Shown in pieces: positions 18,349 to 27,290 of a stretch of 64,000 bases of DNA. The notes beneath the pieces were generated by a model that saw nothing but the letters and a program-made list of their open reading frames with translations, searched no databases and had not been told where the DNA came from. The stretch lies in assembly GCA_023429825.1 (NCBI GenBank), contig JAEZDC010000033.1:62001-126000 (forward strand), in the 5' to 3' direction. Every line of letters starts with the position of its first letter. Positions within the stretch are counted from its first letter, which is position 1. A program made the position numbers and the translations under genes. This DNA comes from Bacteroidota bacterium (GTDB lineage: Bacteria > Bacteroidota > Bacteroidia > Chitinophagales > Chitinophagaceae).

Positions 18349-18942
18349 ATGTGGAGACGGATTATCGCATATATTTTATTTGGCTTGGGTATCTTAACCA
18401 TCACTTTCTTTAGAAAATATTCAGGCGAAATAATTCCATATCCATTTTTGTTTTGGTTGCTAGGTATTGCCATGTTTTTTGGTGGCTTTTTATTTCTGCG
18501 ATATACTCCTAGCAGAAAAGAACTAACGATACAAAAACAGATTTCAGAAATGATTTCTGACCTTAAAGAAAATGGTGAAAGAATCTTGGTTGATTTAAGT
18601 CAATGTGAACTGAAAGAGCATAATTATTTTGAGGAAAAAGAAAGGTACGGGCACAAAACTGAGTTATTAACATTAGATATTGAGCGAGAAATTCAAGCTT
18701 GGAACTCAATAAGCGGAAGTTCTATGGGCAATTTTGAACAGGTGCAGGTAAAACAAACGGTTATGGTGTATCTAAGAGCTAACAATCAAACTGGTAAAAC
18801 TGAAAAATTTATTAGCAGGATAATACCTAAGGATAAAGTAACATTAGCTTTTTACTTAAATCAGCAAAAACAAACGACACTCTATGTTGATAGAGTGGAT
18901 AGGAATAGATATTACTTTGATCTCGACTTTTTATCAAGATAA
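18349..18942 (+). CDS. Membrane-anchored protein of unknown function
   Basis: This 197-residue protein has two transmembrane helices in its first 60 residues, separated by a short polar loop, and a soluble C-terminal part of about 140 residues. That part is polar and strand-rich (RILVDLSQCELKEHNYFEEKE, then VMVYLRANNQTGK). I recognise no family. The local codon use is more A/T-rich than its neighbours, which may hint at transfer, but the sequence is too short to say. The FkbM gene begins 16 bp after its stop. Confidence 0.7.
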   Translation: MWRRIIAYILFGLGILTITFFRKYSGEIIPYPFLFWLLGIAMFFGGFLFLRYTPSRKELTIQKQISEMISDLKENGERILVDLSQCELKEHNYFEEKERYGHKTELLTLDIEREIQAWNSISGSSMGNFEQVQVKQTVMVYLRANNQTGKTEKFISRIIPKDKVTLAFYLNQQKQTTLYVDRVDRNRYYFDLDFLSR

Positions 18943-18958
18943 TTCTGCATCAACGATC

Positions 18959-19870
18959 ATGGATGAGTCCCTTTCCCAAGCAATTCAAAAGATAGAACAT
19001 CTCGCTACAGCTTCTAAACTCAAAAGATTCCTGCATCATCCCTTAAAATATGTTTTTGCACTATTTAGCCGAACGCTTTATTACAAGCTCACAAAAAAAG
19101 GAATACTTATAAACACCAAAACTGCATGGAACGATCCCATCTCTGTAATACTCCCGGCCGGTACAGATATTTATTTAACAGGAGGCAAATCTGACGACTC
19201 TGAAATAAGACTGGCTAAATTCATAGCCAACATACTTCAACCAGGAGATGCTTTTATTGACGTTGGTGGTCACTTTGGATACTATACTTTGCTTGCAAAA
19301 CAATGCATAGGTGATCAAGGAAGAATATTGACCATAGAAGCCTCTCCTGCCATTTTTAAAATTCTCCAAAGGAACATCAGCAAACACAAAAATATTATTG
19401 CCGTAAACGCTATTGCAAACTCCACAAATGAACTCACAAGCTTTTATGAGTTCCCAGTATTGCAGTCAGAATACAATACGATCTACCCGAAACAATTCGA
19501 AAGTGCAGAATGGTTTCAAAGCAGTACTTATACGAAAAGCGAATTAGCCTCTGTAAAGCTCGATGACCTTTTAACGCAATACCAGTTAGCACCAAAGATC
19601 ATCAAGATCGACACGGAAGGAGCAGAATATGATGTACTTAAAGGCTGCGAAGAATTTTTAAAATCAGGTATTGATTGTTATATAACGATCGAGTACTTAA
19701 GTGCAACGAGAGATAATACGAAACATAAACAGGCTGTACAATTTCTTAATGAACTTGGTTACATTAGTTATGAAATTGATGCAAACGGAAATTTGCAACT
19801 GTGTGCGAATGCTGATGAACTATTATTAAAGAATAATGTAGAGAGTGAGCAGTTGGTGTTTAGGAAATAG
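18959..19870 (+). CDS. FkbM family SAM-dependent methyltransferase
   Basis: The start at 18959 (MDESLSQAIQ) is chosen because the upstream extension overlaps the preceding gene. The 303-residue product has an N-terminal helical region and a class I methyltransferase domain from about residue 95. Motif I reads FIDVGGHFGYYTLLAKQ, motif II has the acidic TIEASP, and the FkbM-specific KIDTEGAEYDVLKG follows near residue 220. Family members methylate hydroxyls of sugars or polyketides; in environmental bacteria they often act on surface glycans. No glycosyltransferase lies nearby, so the target is unknown. Confidence 0.92.
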   Translation: MDESLSQAIQKIEHLATASKLKRFLHHPLKYVFALFSRTLYYKLTKKGILINTKTAWNDPISVILPAGTDIYLTGGKSDDSEIRLAKFIANILQPGDAFIDVGGHFGYYTLLAKQCIGDQGRILTIEASPAIFKILQRNISKHKNIIAVNAIANSTNELTSFYEFPVLQSEYNTIYPKQFESAEWFQSSTYTKSELASVKLDDLLTQYQLAPKIIKIDTEGAEYDVLKGCEEFLKSGIDCYITIEYLSATRDNTKHKQAVQFLNELGYISYEIDANGNLQLCANADELLLKNNVESEQLVFRK

Positions 19871-19887
19871 ACGTTTAATATTTAGTC

Positions 19888-20373
19888 TTAGAACTTAATT
19901 CCCGCCGCAAAACTGAAACCAGTATGTCCTTTATCACCTCCAGCTTTAGACGTTAGATCTGCAATTGTAAAGTTGGCAAGAATGTAAGGAGCTGTCTTTC
20001 CAGAACCTATCATACCAAAACCTATTTTTCCAAAGAAACCGCCATTGGTAATGTCAGCATTAACATTTCCTCTTGAAACAAACATATAACCGAGTTGAGC
20101 ATTACCTAAAGGCGAAAGCTTGCCTTTATCGTTATAAATAAACATTTTGAAATAGGTAGGTATAGCAATAGAAGTATTTTTAAACTTAGTTACTCCAAGG
20201 CCACCACCTAAAAAACCACCTTTACTGAATTGGCCACCTATAGCGATATTAGCTTCGAACGCATTATCAACATCTTTCAACTTCAATAATCCTACATCAA
20301 CTGATGCAGCCATTTTTTGGCCTGAACCGAACAATGGTAATAGCAAAACTGAAAGAAAAATTAGTTTCATCAT
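19888..20373 (-). CDS. Secreted beta-barrel-like protein
   Basis: This 161-residue protein has a signal peptide ending LFGSGQ and then alternating Gly- and aromatic-rich strands (ANIAIGGQFSKGGFLGGGLGV, GNAQLGYMFVSRG, GFFGKIGFGMIGSG). It ends in a phenylalanine (FSFAAGIKF), as outer-membrane beta-barrel proteins do. I infer a small eight-stranded outer-membrane barrel or porin-like protein of unknown function. Its neighbours give no further clue. Two ATG codons open the frame; either start gives the same signal. Confidence 0.72.
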   Translation of the reverse strand: MMKLIFLSVLLLPLFGSGQKMAASVDVGLLKLKDVDNAFEANIAIGGQFSKGGFLGGGLGVTKFKNTSIAIPTYFKMFIYNDKGKLSPLGNAQLGYMFVSRGNVNADITNGGFFGKIGFGMIGSGKTAPYILANFTIADLTSKAGGDKGHTGFSFAAGIKF

Positions 20374-20458
20374 TGCTTTTGAGATTTATGAATCTAAAAT
20401 ACAACTTTGTCATTGCAGCCGTTTAAGCCAATTATAACCTTAGATGAAACTTGAATCA

Positions 20459-20929
20459 CTACTTCTTCTTCGGCGCCACCCGTACTTTCCACAGATATAC
20501 CAAACCCCCACCGCAGTCTTGCCTATTCTTCACCATGAAGCCTTTGAAGGAGCCACTTAAAACTTCTTTCTTTCCTGCTCTACCGTATGACAAGTCACAT
20601 TCCATGAAGCAGTTTTCAGATTGCCTTGCCTGTTCCACTTCTAGAATACGGGTCTCTTTCAATATAAACTTATTCGTTGCCGGATCGAATATCCCATCCG
20701 CTTTTGCCGCAGCATAATAATTGAATTTACTGGTATAAGTGGTGCATGAATACTTACCGGCATTGACTTGCTTTATTACTACTTCGAAATACGTGGTGTC
20801 TTTAAGAACCAGGTCTCCATTCACGAAATCTGTAACAAAATATCCCTCCCATTTACCAGCCACGGTTTGGCTGTTGGCGGTAGTGCATAGAAAAAGAATA
20901 ATGACGGTAAGATGAATTGCCTTGAACAT
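20459..20929 (-). CDS. Secreted protein of unknown function (lipocalin-like)
   Basis: This 156-residue protein has a signal peptide ending TTANSQ. The mature part starts VAGKWEGYF, is strand-rich, and holds cysteines at several positions (SCTTYTSKF, ENCFMECDLS, QDCGGG), probably paired in the periplasm. A short-beta-barrel, lipocalin-like fold is plausible from the GKWEG start motif, but the family is not certain. It lies 85 bp upstream of the neighbouring barrel gene on the same strand and may be co-transcribed. Confidence 0.7.
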   Translation of the reverse strand: MFKAIHLTVIILFLCTTANSQTVAGKWEGYFVTDFVNGDLVLKDTTYFEVVIKQVNAGKYSCTTYTSKFNYYAAAKADGIFDPATNKFILKETRILEVEQARQSENCFMECDLSYGRAGKKEVLSGSFKGFMVKNRQDCGGGLVYLWKVRVAPKKK

Positions 20930-21319
20930 GGTTGTAAGTTAGTGAGACCATTTGTAGTTGCCACAAATAGATGAACTGTCTTTAATGGCGGTTAATATTT
21001 TGGGAGGCACGGAACTGTCAATTCGTCTCCCGAATGAGCTTCCGCACTCCCCGAAGCATCTTCCGTACTGCCAAAATCATCTTCCGCCTTTCCCGAGCCA
21101 CCTTCCGTACTGCCCGAATGAGCTTCCGTATCTCCCGAACCATCTTCCGCCATTCTCGAATTAGCTTTCGCACCACCCAAATCTTCTTCCATAAGCCCCG
21201 AACCAGCCTCCGCCTTAATTAAATTCATGTGGTGATAACATTATTCTCATACTAAGCTTTATACATGTTCCGTTCTAGAGCAGTTATCTATTTTATTTCA
21301 CCCTAAATTCAAAAAACGT
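20930..21319. other. Intergenic region with 21-bp tandem array
   Basis: These 390 bp separate divergent genes. About 190 bp is the imperfect 21-bp array described separately; the rest shows no gene. Small frames over the array are a consequence of its period and are not annotated as genes. Confidence 0.6.
21030..21216. repeat. Imperfect 21-bp tandem repeat, nine units
   Basis: Nine units of 21 bp (the last incomplete) follow the pattern CCGAAnnAnCTTCCGnnnTnC, for example CCGAATGAGCTTCCGCACTCC without the last bases changing period. Every unit keeps CTTCCG or a close variant at the same place. Because 21 is a multiple of three, several frames stay open and encode seven-residue repeats. Positions 3-6 and the unit ends vary. 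Confidence 0.85.
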
Positions 21320-22003
21320 ATGGCTCAGGAAGCAACACGTGATTACAAATTCAGTGACGGCACGCTGAAACAATATGCCGATAAAGTCGTAACAAGTATT
21401 ACAAGAGACGCTGCAGACTTTGCCACCCGCGGTGTAAATGGCGCCACACTTACGGCATTCCAGGGATTGATCGATGATTTTGATGGTAGCTCTACTGATG
21501 AAGAGTTGGTCGGTTACATTACCACAGCTACCGAACAAAAAGATGCGGCCAGGGAAATAGTAGTTAAACACATCCGTAAAGTTCGCGGCATTGCCGACGT
21601 AACGTTCCAGGGGAAAGGTTTGTACAACAGCTTTGGATTTGAAGATATGTCGAAGCTTAGTGATGATGATCTATGCCGGATGGCTGGTCGTGTACATCGT
21701 GTTGCTACAAAATTTCTAACAGACATGCAGGCTGATGGACTAACACAGCAAATGCTCACCGACCTGAAAGCTGCTAACGATGATTTTGATAAGAAGATGG
21801 ACGACCAGGTTGCCGCACAAGAGAACCGTGATATAGAAACGCAGCAAAGAATATTACTGGGAAATAAATTGTTTGTTGAAGTAAGTCGACTGATCAAGAT
21901 CGGTAAAGGGTTGTATCAAGATTCTGATGAAGCGAGATACAATGATTACATCCTCCCCCCAGACGAAGGCGGGGAAAATAAAACGCCACCGCCAACAACA
22001 TAG
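21320..22003 (+). CDS. Conserved helical protein of unknown function
   Basis: This 227-residue cytoplasmic protein has no signal peptide. It is strongly helical and charged, with many D/K/E residues, and ends in a short proline-threonine tail (NKTPPPTT). The ending LYQDSDEARYNDYIL is reminiscent of Bacteroidota hypothetical proteins whose last segment reads EAKYNDYV, but that resemblance is from memory and gives no function. The start MAQEATRDYKF is the first ATG of the frame. No operon partner is evident; the gene lies beside a 21-bp repeat array. Confidence 0.75.
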   Translation: MAQEATRDYKFSDGTLKQYADKVVTSITRDAADFATRGVNGATLTAFQGLIDDFDGSSTDEELVGYITTATEQKDAAREIVVKHIRKVRGIADVTFQGKGLYNSFGFEDMSKLSDDDLCRMAGRVHRVATKFLTDMQADGLTQQMLTDLKAANDDFDKKMDDQVAAQENRDIETQQRILLGNKLFVEVSRLIKIGKGLYQDSDEARYNDYILPPDEGGENKTPPPTT

Positions 22004-22139
22004 GCTCTTCTTTAGCTCTCATATATAAGCCCTGCCTGTTTAGGTGGGGCTTTCCATTGAAAAATAAATCCTGCATTGAATAACTTTCTACCTTCAAATA
22101 AAAATACCCTGTGTCGTTGGAGACACACACCCTGGAGAA

Positions 22140-22847
22140 ATGATCTATATGCAAAAGATAAATTTACTTTTTATACTCACTCTGTTTTGCCACGTCGGCA
22201 ACGCTCAAAACAAGATTGTTATTCATCAGCCGTACAAAGGCCGGGTAGTTTATCCGATAGGTACCACGGAAATTAATGCTTTAACTGAACTGCCCAGTAA
22301 ACACCAATTCATTATCAAGACGGTGATTAGTAAATCCATGACTGACTTTCAGAAAAATATAGTATTCATCAAAGGACAAAAGATCGATATCACAAATTGG
22401 CTAACGATAGATTCAGTTCCCCAGACTCAATATGAATATGTGATACCATCCTATCAACTTTTTTTTGAGCTAAGAGATACATCTCTTGGTATAATAAAAT
22501 ATGCTTTTGAATTAAGCCTTGATCAATACGGCCAGGTAGTAAAATTTGATTGGCCAAGAAATTACTATAATCAAAAAGCAAAATTTATACAGACGAACCA
22601 GGTTCTGGAGTATGCAATAAATTTTGCAAAAAACAAAGGTTATGATACAGATGTGCAGCAATATTCATTACAATACAATAAGCATAATAAAACTTTATGT
22701 TGGCTTATTGGATTTATGCAGCCGTCAAAAGAAGATGAAAAGAATGGTTTCAGAAGGTACAAGACCATCGCTATTGATGCAAGGAGATTGGAAGTAGTAG
22801 AAGAAACGGAATGGTTGGAAGGATACCCCCATAGTAGGATTTATTGA
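22140..22847 (+). CDS. Secreted protein of unknown function
   Basis: This product of 235 residues carries a signal peptide (MQKINLLFILTLFCHVGNAQ). The ATG at 22140 is preceded by GGAGAA only three bases away; the ATG at 22149, three codons later, gives a more standard signal and is equally possible. The mature protein has alternating hydrophobic strands (TEINALTELPSKHQFIIKTVI, FELRDTSLGIIKYAFELSLDQYGQVVKFDWP). No family is recognised. A membrane-protein gene follows 96 bp later on the same strand. Confidence 0.7.
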   Translation: MIYMQKINLLFILTLFCHVGNAQNKIVIHQPYKGRVVYPIGTTEINALTELPSKHQFIIKTVISKSMTDFQKNIVFIKGQKIDITNWLTIDSVPQTQYEYVIPSYQLFFELRDTSLGIIKYAFELSLDQYGQVVKFDWPRNYYNQKAKFIQTNQVLEYAINFAKNKGYDTDVQQYSLQYNKHNKTLCWLIGFMQPSKEDEKNGFRRYKTIAIDARRLEVVEETEWLEGYPHSRIY

Positions 22848-22943
22848 AAAGTCTTTCTCGTAGCAGGATCTCTATTACCAGCTCTTTTTCAGGGGAATGT
22901 TCATATTGGTACTACATTTATTCATAACTGCTAATGAATAACA

Positions 22944-23366
22944 ATGAGATTCTATTATATTCTTTGGAGTGATGCTATTAACTGGACACGTTCTTCTGTA
23001 CGTACTATTGGCGTTTGGCGAATTCATACGCTTGGTTTTATAACCTTAGCTATGGCCTTCAACTTAGCCATATTAATATTAATTGTTGAAAGCATTTTCG
23101 ACAAGCGAATTCCAATCTCAGACATTTCAAAAAGCATTACCAGCTCAGAATCTATAAATAGGTTTTTAGTTGGATTCTTAGTATTTTATTTACCGCCTTT
23201 AGTAATAAATTATTTCCTGGTTTTTTTCAATAAAAAATGGGAAAGGATCAGAAAGAAGTATGCCCACAAAAATGGCCTCATATATAAGTGGTATATGTTT
23301 TTTTCAATCGTCTTGCCTTACTTGATCATACTTGGTTATTCACTTCTATCCAAAATTTTCAAATAA
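22944..23366 (+). CDS. Small membrane protein of unknown function
   Basis: This 140-residue protein has three hydrophobic helices, at about 28-50, 72-92 and 117-137, with a basic cytoplasmic loop (NKKWERIRKKYAHKNG) between the last two. The first 25 residues are aromatic and basic. I recognise no family. Codon use is A/T-rich, as in the gene just upstream. It ends shortly before a terminator that serves the opposite strand. Confidence 0.68.
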   Translation: MRFYYILWSDAINWTRSSVRTIGVWRIHTLGFITLAMAFNLAILILIVESIFDKRIPISDISKSITSSESINRFLVGFLVFYLPPLVINYFLVFFNKKWERIRKKYAHKNGLIYKWYMFFSIVLPYLIILGYSLLSKIFK

Positions 23367-23410
23367 AGCCTAGTGCACTTTTTAGAATTGTTCTTTTCAA
23401 TACCACAACA

Positions 23411-23436
23411 AAAAAGAGCCGTCTCTCAACGGCCCT
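23411..23436 (-). terminator. Terminator of the beta-helix lipoprotein gene
   Basis: On the minus strand a GGGCCGT...ACGGCTC stem with one wobble pair is followed by TTTTTT. It lies 25 bp after the stop of the 23461-24858 gene. Confidence 0.78.
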
Positions 23437-23460
23437 TATGTCTATCCTTCTCAAACATAT

Positions 23461-24858
23461 TTATTTCCAAACTGCCCAGTTGCTGGCTGCCGCCCAGTTA
23501 TTCGTACCGATAGCACCACGGTAAGGCACTACGGTAAAGAATGTAGACAGGTCAGCATCCGTGAATACCGCACCGCTTAATGCAGGTGAGCCTGCCGCAG
23601 GTGTAAGGTTAGGGCCGTTACTGCTATACATTGTAGTGAGCTTCAGGTCAGCCGATGAAGTGATCAACTGGTTTTGATTCACACTGTTCAAAGCAAAATC
23701 TTTTAATATTGCATCACCATTCACGCCATAGAAACCTGCAGGGTCTGCACCCGTGTCGTAGCTGAAAGTTCTGCTGGCCGTATCGCTGTGTACAAGATTG
23801 TAGCGGAATAAAGAACCTGTGTTCTGCACCCATGGAATTCTTGTCTTCGGGCAAACCATCAAACCACCTTTGGTGTATTCTGCGATCACAGAATTTTCCA
23901 TCACGAATCTTGTTCCCTTACGGATGTACACTGCCTGGTTGATATTCGTTGGTGATGCTTCAGATCCCTGTGGACCAATGATCGTCATGTTAGAGATCAC
24001 AGGTCTTGTAAATGGTTCGTTGGTAGTAGGCCATTTATCGTTGTAGCTTTCCAGTGCATTTGCTCTTAATGCATGCGTAGCATTGATGGCACTGCGGTAA
24101 GAGATCACGAACTGTAATCTGCCCTGGTATCCATAATCAAAATCATAATCATCATCCCCATTGTTATAAGCGATCAAATGCGTTGCATTCACCGTACCGC
24201 CGATGAACTGGAATCCGTCATCACGGGAGTTGGTGACCATTACATGATCTACGGTAGTACCGGATCCTACACTGGCAAACACCAGCCCGCTCACTTTATC
24301 AATATCCCACTCTTCCTCTGCACCTATGTTGATGCCACCGGCATATTCAACTCTCAAATATTTTATTGAACCGGAATTATCTGTTGATACATTACCGCCA
24401 TATTTAGTGTCTGCAGAGCTAGCTAAGCCCGGTACATTACCTGTAACTACGTTGGTAGGTGCTTTACCCAGAATAACGATAGCACCCCAATCGCCGGGAG
24501 CTTTGTTAGTGGCACCTGAAGTGAACACCACCGGCTTTTCTTCAGTACCATTCACATTCAGCTTCGCACCCTGTGTGATCACCAATACACTTTTGTTCGC
24601 AGCATCATCGCTCTTGGCCATATACACAGTAACACCTGCGGGAATGGTGAGCGTGGCGCCGTTCTTTACATACACCTGCCCGGTGAGGTTATAATCTTTG
24701 CTCGCATCCAATGTAACGTCTGATGTAATAGTGGATGGAAAAGCTTCTACTGTACGTGGTGGTGGTGGAGGTGGCGGCGGAGTGATAGTAACATCATCTT
24801 TTTTACTGCAGGCTGCAAATAGCATTACAGCTGCTACGGGTAAAATTTTCCTGCTCAT
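23461..24858 (-). CDS. Beta-helix repeat lipoprotein, probably surface-exposed
   Basis: This 465-residue lipoprotein has a lipobox ending LFAAC (Cys17) followed by SKKDD, which fits the Bacteroidota surface lipoprotein export signal. A tract of eight prolines (about residues 27-34) links the anchor to a domain of short parallel strands: LTIPAGVTVYM, LNVNGTEEKPVVFTSG, IKYLRVEYAG, VDHVMVTNSRDDGFQFIGG, ATHLIAYNNGDDDYDFDYG. This is the right-handed beta-helix pattern of carbohydrate- or surface-binding proteins. The C-terminal half contains GGLMVCPK and a FAVNG-type ending. Its gene has a possible structured leader and is separated from the upstream PKD gene by a terminator. Function unknown, surface role likely. 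Confidence 0.82.
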   Translation of the reverse strand: MSRKILPVAAVMLFAACSKKDDVTITPPPPPPPPRTVEAFPSTITSDVTLDASKDYNLTGQVYVKNGATLTIPAGVTVYMAKSDDAANKSVLVITQGAKLNVNGTEEKPVVFTSGATNKAPGDWGAIVILGKAPTNVVTGNVPGLASSADTKYGGNVSTDNSGSIKYLRVEYAGGINIGAEEEWDIDKVSGLVFASVGSGTTVDHVMVTNSRDDGFQFIGGTVNATHLIAYNNGDDDYDFDYGYQGRLQFVISYRSAINATHALRANALESYNDKWPTTNEPFTRPVISNMTIIGPQGSEASPTNINQAVYIRKGTRFVMENSVIAEYTKGGLMVCPKTRIPWVQNTGSLFRYNLVHSDTASRTFSYDTGADPAGFYGVNGDAILKDFALNSVNQNQLITSSADLKLTTMYSSNGPNLTPAAGSPALSGAVFTDADLSTFFTVVPYRGAIGTNNWAAASNWAVWK

Positions 24859-24904
24859 ATGATTCTTTTTTATTGTTCTGTCGGAATAGTCCCAATCTAA
24901 CTTT

Positions 24905-24985
24905 TAGTTCAAATCACAGATTGTGCCAGTGCCGCGACTGGTAAGGGTTTGCGAAGATTTCCCGGCGGGATGAAAACCGGAGGCA
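24905..24985. promoter_or_regulatory. Possible structured RNA leader of the beta-helix lipoprotein gene
   Basis: About 80 bp between a terminator and the lipoprotein start contain nested complementary segments, including a CCAGT...ACTGG hairpin with a CGCGGC loop and GC-rich CCGG/CCCG pairs in an otherwise A/T-rich area. Read on the plus strand some words (CGCGACTGGTAAGGG) look like parts of a cobalamin aptamer, but the gene lies on the minus strand and the other conserved parts are not found. Identity and direction are unresolved. Confidence 0.35.
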
Positions 24986-24998
24986 TACAAGCATCAAC

Positions 24999-25028
24999 AA
25001 AAAAAAGTCCGGAGTAGAAACCCCGGAC
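24999..25028 (-). terminator. Terminator of the PKD-repeat gene
   Basis: On the minus strand the stem GTCCGG / CCGGAC is followed directly by eight or nine T residues. It starts 24 bp after the PKD gene's stop and before the leader of the next gene. Confidence 0.9.
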
Positions 25029-25051
25029 GTGATATCAAACTAAACTTTCCG

Positions 25052-27289
25052 TTAGAGCTTATAGAATGGTTTACTCCTTACACCATACATGGTGGTTACC
25101 CTGAAGTAATAAGGGCCGGAAACCAATTGTTGTACAGGAACTATTGTGATGTTGTTGCCTTGTAACAATGTTTTGTTGATGCTCCATTTCTTGGTTCCGT
25201 ATATATCATACACCGCTAACTCTGCTGTTATGTTATTGTGCTGGCTCCAAACCACGGTGCTCATGTTTGTGCTCACAGGATTTGGATACAGGCTTAAAAT
25301 TTTGATCGGGTCGTTGATCGGGTTGGTAATGCTGTCCTGTACGTTCACCAGTTGGGTGAAAGTTTGCTCACAACCTCTTGCGGTGATGATGCGTAGTGAA
25401 ACAGTATACACACCATAGTTCGCATATTCTTTTATCGGTGCGATCACATTGCCGGTTAACACTGGTGTGTTGTCGCCGAAGTTCCATTTGCGCTGAACGA
25501 TCGTATCATTCAAAGGCACCCAGCTCGTAGCGCTGTTGAAGGCTACTTTCTTCGGACCAACTCTCTGACTGGTGAAGTGTGGCGTACAATTGAACTGTAC
25601 CTGCGGAACCACTACTACTTTACACTCTGTACTCACACATCCGCTGGCAGTGGTGATCGTCAAGCATACATTATACGTTCCTGCACTTGGATACACATGC
25701 ACCGGTGCTACCACGTTTCCGAGCAATGCATTCGAACTATCACCGAATACCCACTTGCGGCTGATGATGCTGTCACCTGTATTATGCGTACTGCTGATGC
25801 TGTTGAATTTGATGGCTCTTGATATTGGCGTTGATCCGGGTGCCTGCTCATAAGTGAACTTCGCTTTACATACGACTTGGTTCTGCATAGGCACTACCAC
25901 TGTTTTACAAACAGTATCACGGCAGCCGCTGGCAGACTTTATAACGAGGCATACATTATATGATCCTTGTGAACTGAAAGTATGTATAGGTGATATGATA
26001 TTGCCGCCTGTTGAAGAACCATCACCCCAGTTCCACTTTCTTTCAATCACTGAATCTGATGCGTTCACTCCGTGAGAGTTGTTGCTGTTGAATTGAACAG
26101 AGTAACCTGAGCTGTTAGATGGAATACCTGAAACGCTGAAGACAGCTTCACAGTTATAAGGTGCGAGCAATGTGATGCTCTTACATTCTGTCTTTTCACA
26201 ACCTGCTGCTGTTTTAATTTTCAAACACACCTGGTAAGTACCGAAGTTGGTATAGGTATGCGTTGGTGCTACAAGATTTCCTGAAGTGGTTGTGCCATCG
26301 CCCCATGTCCATATGCGTTGAATGATAGAATCTGAAGGAGTAATGCCATGAGAATTTGCACTGCTCGTTTCTACTTTCAGAGGGTTCACACTTTGTAATA
26401 CCCACACGGCAAAGTTAGAAGCACATGTTGTTGTATTCGGTGCAGATACAGTCACCTGCTTGCATTCTGTTTTCTCACAACCTGAAGCAGTTTTTATTTT
26501 CAGGCAAACCTGGTAGGTACCTGCACTCGCATAAGTATGTGTAGTAGATATTAAGTTGCCTGTTGTAGTTGTGCTATCACCCCAATACCATGTACGTTGA
26601 ATGATAGAATCAGAAGGAGACACACCATGTGAATTAGCACTGTTCACTTCTATCTTCAATGGATTCGCATTGCTCACGATGTAACTGAAGATAGATTGAC
26701 AAGTTGTAGTACCAATATTATTTATGGTGACCACCTTTACGATGCTGTCCATACAGTTGCCTGCAGTGATCGCAAGTCTTACTGTATACGTTCCATTTGA
26801 CGTATAAGTATGTGATGGATTTTGTTGCGTACTGTTTGAGCCATCACCGAAACTCCATGCAGAAGTATAGCTGATACCTGCACCCGATGAAGTGTTGGTG
26901 AACTGAACATTTCCATTGGCACCAATGCTATAAGTGAAGTAAGCCTGGCATTGTGCAGGAACACACACAGTAAAATCAGATACTACTGAATTGTTATTGC
27001 TCACAGGATGCATATTGATGAGCATTGTCCCGTTACAGTTCTCAGTAGATGTACGTACAAAAGCAATATTCGTAGTACAGTTGAGCGTATCTGAATAAAA
27101 TCCGTTTGGATTGGTATAAGTGATACGTATTACCTGGCATCCGCTGGAGTCTGCCTGTATCTTAACTTGCCTGTTTGCTAGTGGGGTACCATTGCTATTC
27201 TTTACTGTGCCCTGTACATATACTGTATTGGCCAGCGCCGGGATGGCGAATAATAAAGCGGTTAGAATGGTTAAATAAAACTTTTTCAT
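25052..27289 (-). CDS. PKD-repeat protein with T9SS C-terminal sorting domain
   Basis: This 745-residue exported protein has a signal peptide (ending AIPALAN), an N-terminal Ig-like carboxypeptidase-regulatory type domain (about 22-110), and six PKD domains between about residues 110 and 645. Each shows the W-x-F/W-G-D-G/S core and a THTY...GTY strand, for example SAWSFGDGS and RKWNWGDGS. PKD domains two and three are nearly identical in protein and DNA, which marks recent duplication. The last 85 residues, starting LSLYPNPVS, form a type A T9SS sorting domain (ITAELAVYDIYG, SGPYYFRVTT). Such proteins are secreted and attached to the cell surface, often for adhesion or polymer binding. No catalytic domain is seen. 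Confidence 0.95.
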   Translation of the reverse strand: MKKFYLTILTALLFAIPALANTVYVQGTVKNSNGTPLANRQVKIQADSSGCQVIRITYTNPNGFYSDTLNCTTNIAFVRTSTENCNGTMLINMHPVSNNNSVVSDFTVCVPAQCQAYFTYSIGANGNVQFTNTSSGAGISYTSAWSFGDGSNSTQQNPSHTYTSNGTYTVRLAITAGNCMDSIVKVVTINNIGTTTCQSIFSYIVSNANPLKIEVNSANSHGVSPSDSIIQRTWYWGDSTTTTGNLISTTHTYASAGTYQVCLKIKTASGCEKTECKQVTVSAPNTTTCASNFAVWVLQSVNPLKVETSSANSHGITPSDSIIQRIWTWGDGTTTSGNLVAPTHTYTNFGTYQVCLKIKTAAGCEKTECKSITLLAPYNCEAVFSVSGIPSNSSGYSVQFNSNNSHGVNASDSVIERKWNWGDGSSTGGNIISPIHTFSSQGSYNVCLVIKSASGCRDTVCKTVVVPMQNQVVCKAKFTYEQAPGSTPISRAIKFNSISSTHNTGDSIISRKWVFGDSSNALLGNVVAPVHVYPSAGTYNVCLTITTASGCVSTECKVVVVPQVQFNCTPHFTSQRVGPKKVAFNSATSWVPLNDTIVQRKWNFGDNTPVLTGNVIAPIKEYANYGVYTVSLRIITARGCEQTFTQLVNVQDSITNPINDPIKILSLYPNPVSTNMSTVVWSQHNNITAELAVYDIYGTKKWSINKTLLQGNNITIVPVQQLVSGPYYFRVTTMYGVRSKPFYKL

Positions 27290-27290
27290 G

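Noticed and set aside
20958..21228. Three overlapping frames (plus 20958-21164, plus 21034-21222, minus 20992-21228) across the 21-bp array
   Set aside because: All arise because the repeat unit is a multiple of three. They are low-complexity, lack signals or start support, and no frame is better than the others.
24905..24985. Firm assignment as cobalamin riboswitch
   Set aside because: Only a few words agree, on the strand opposite to the downstream gene, and the conserved B12-box end is not present.
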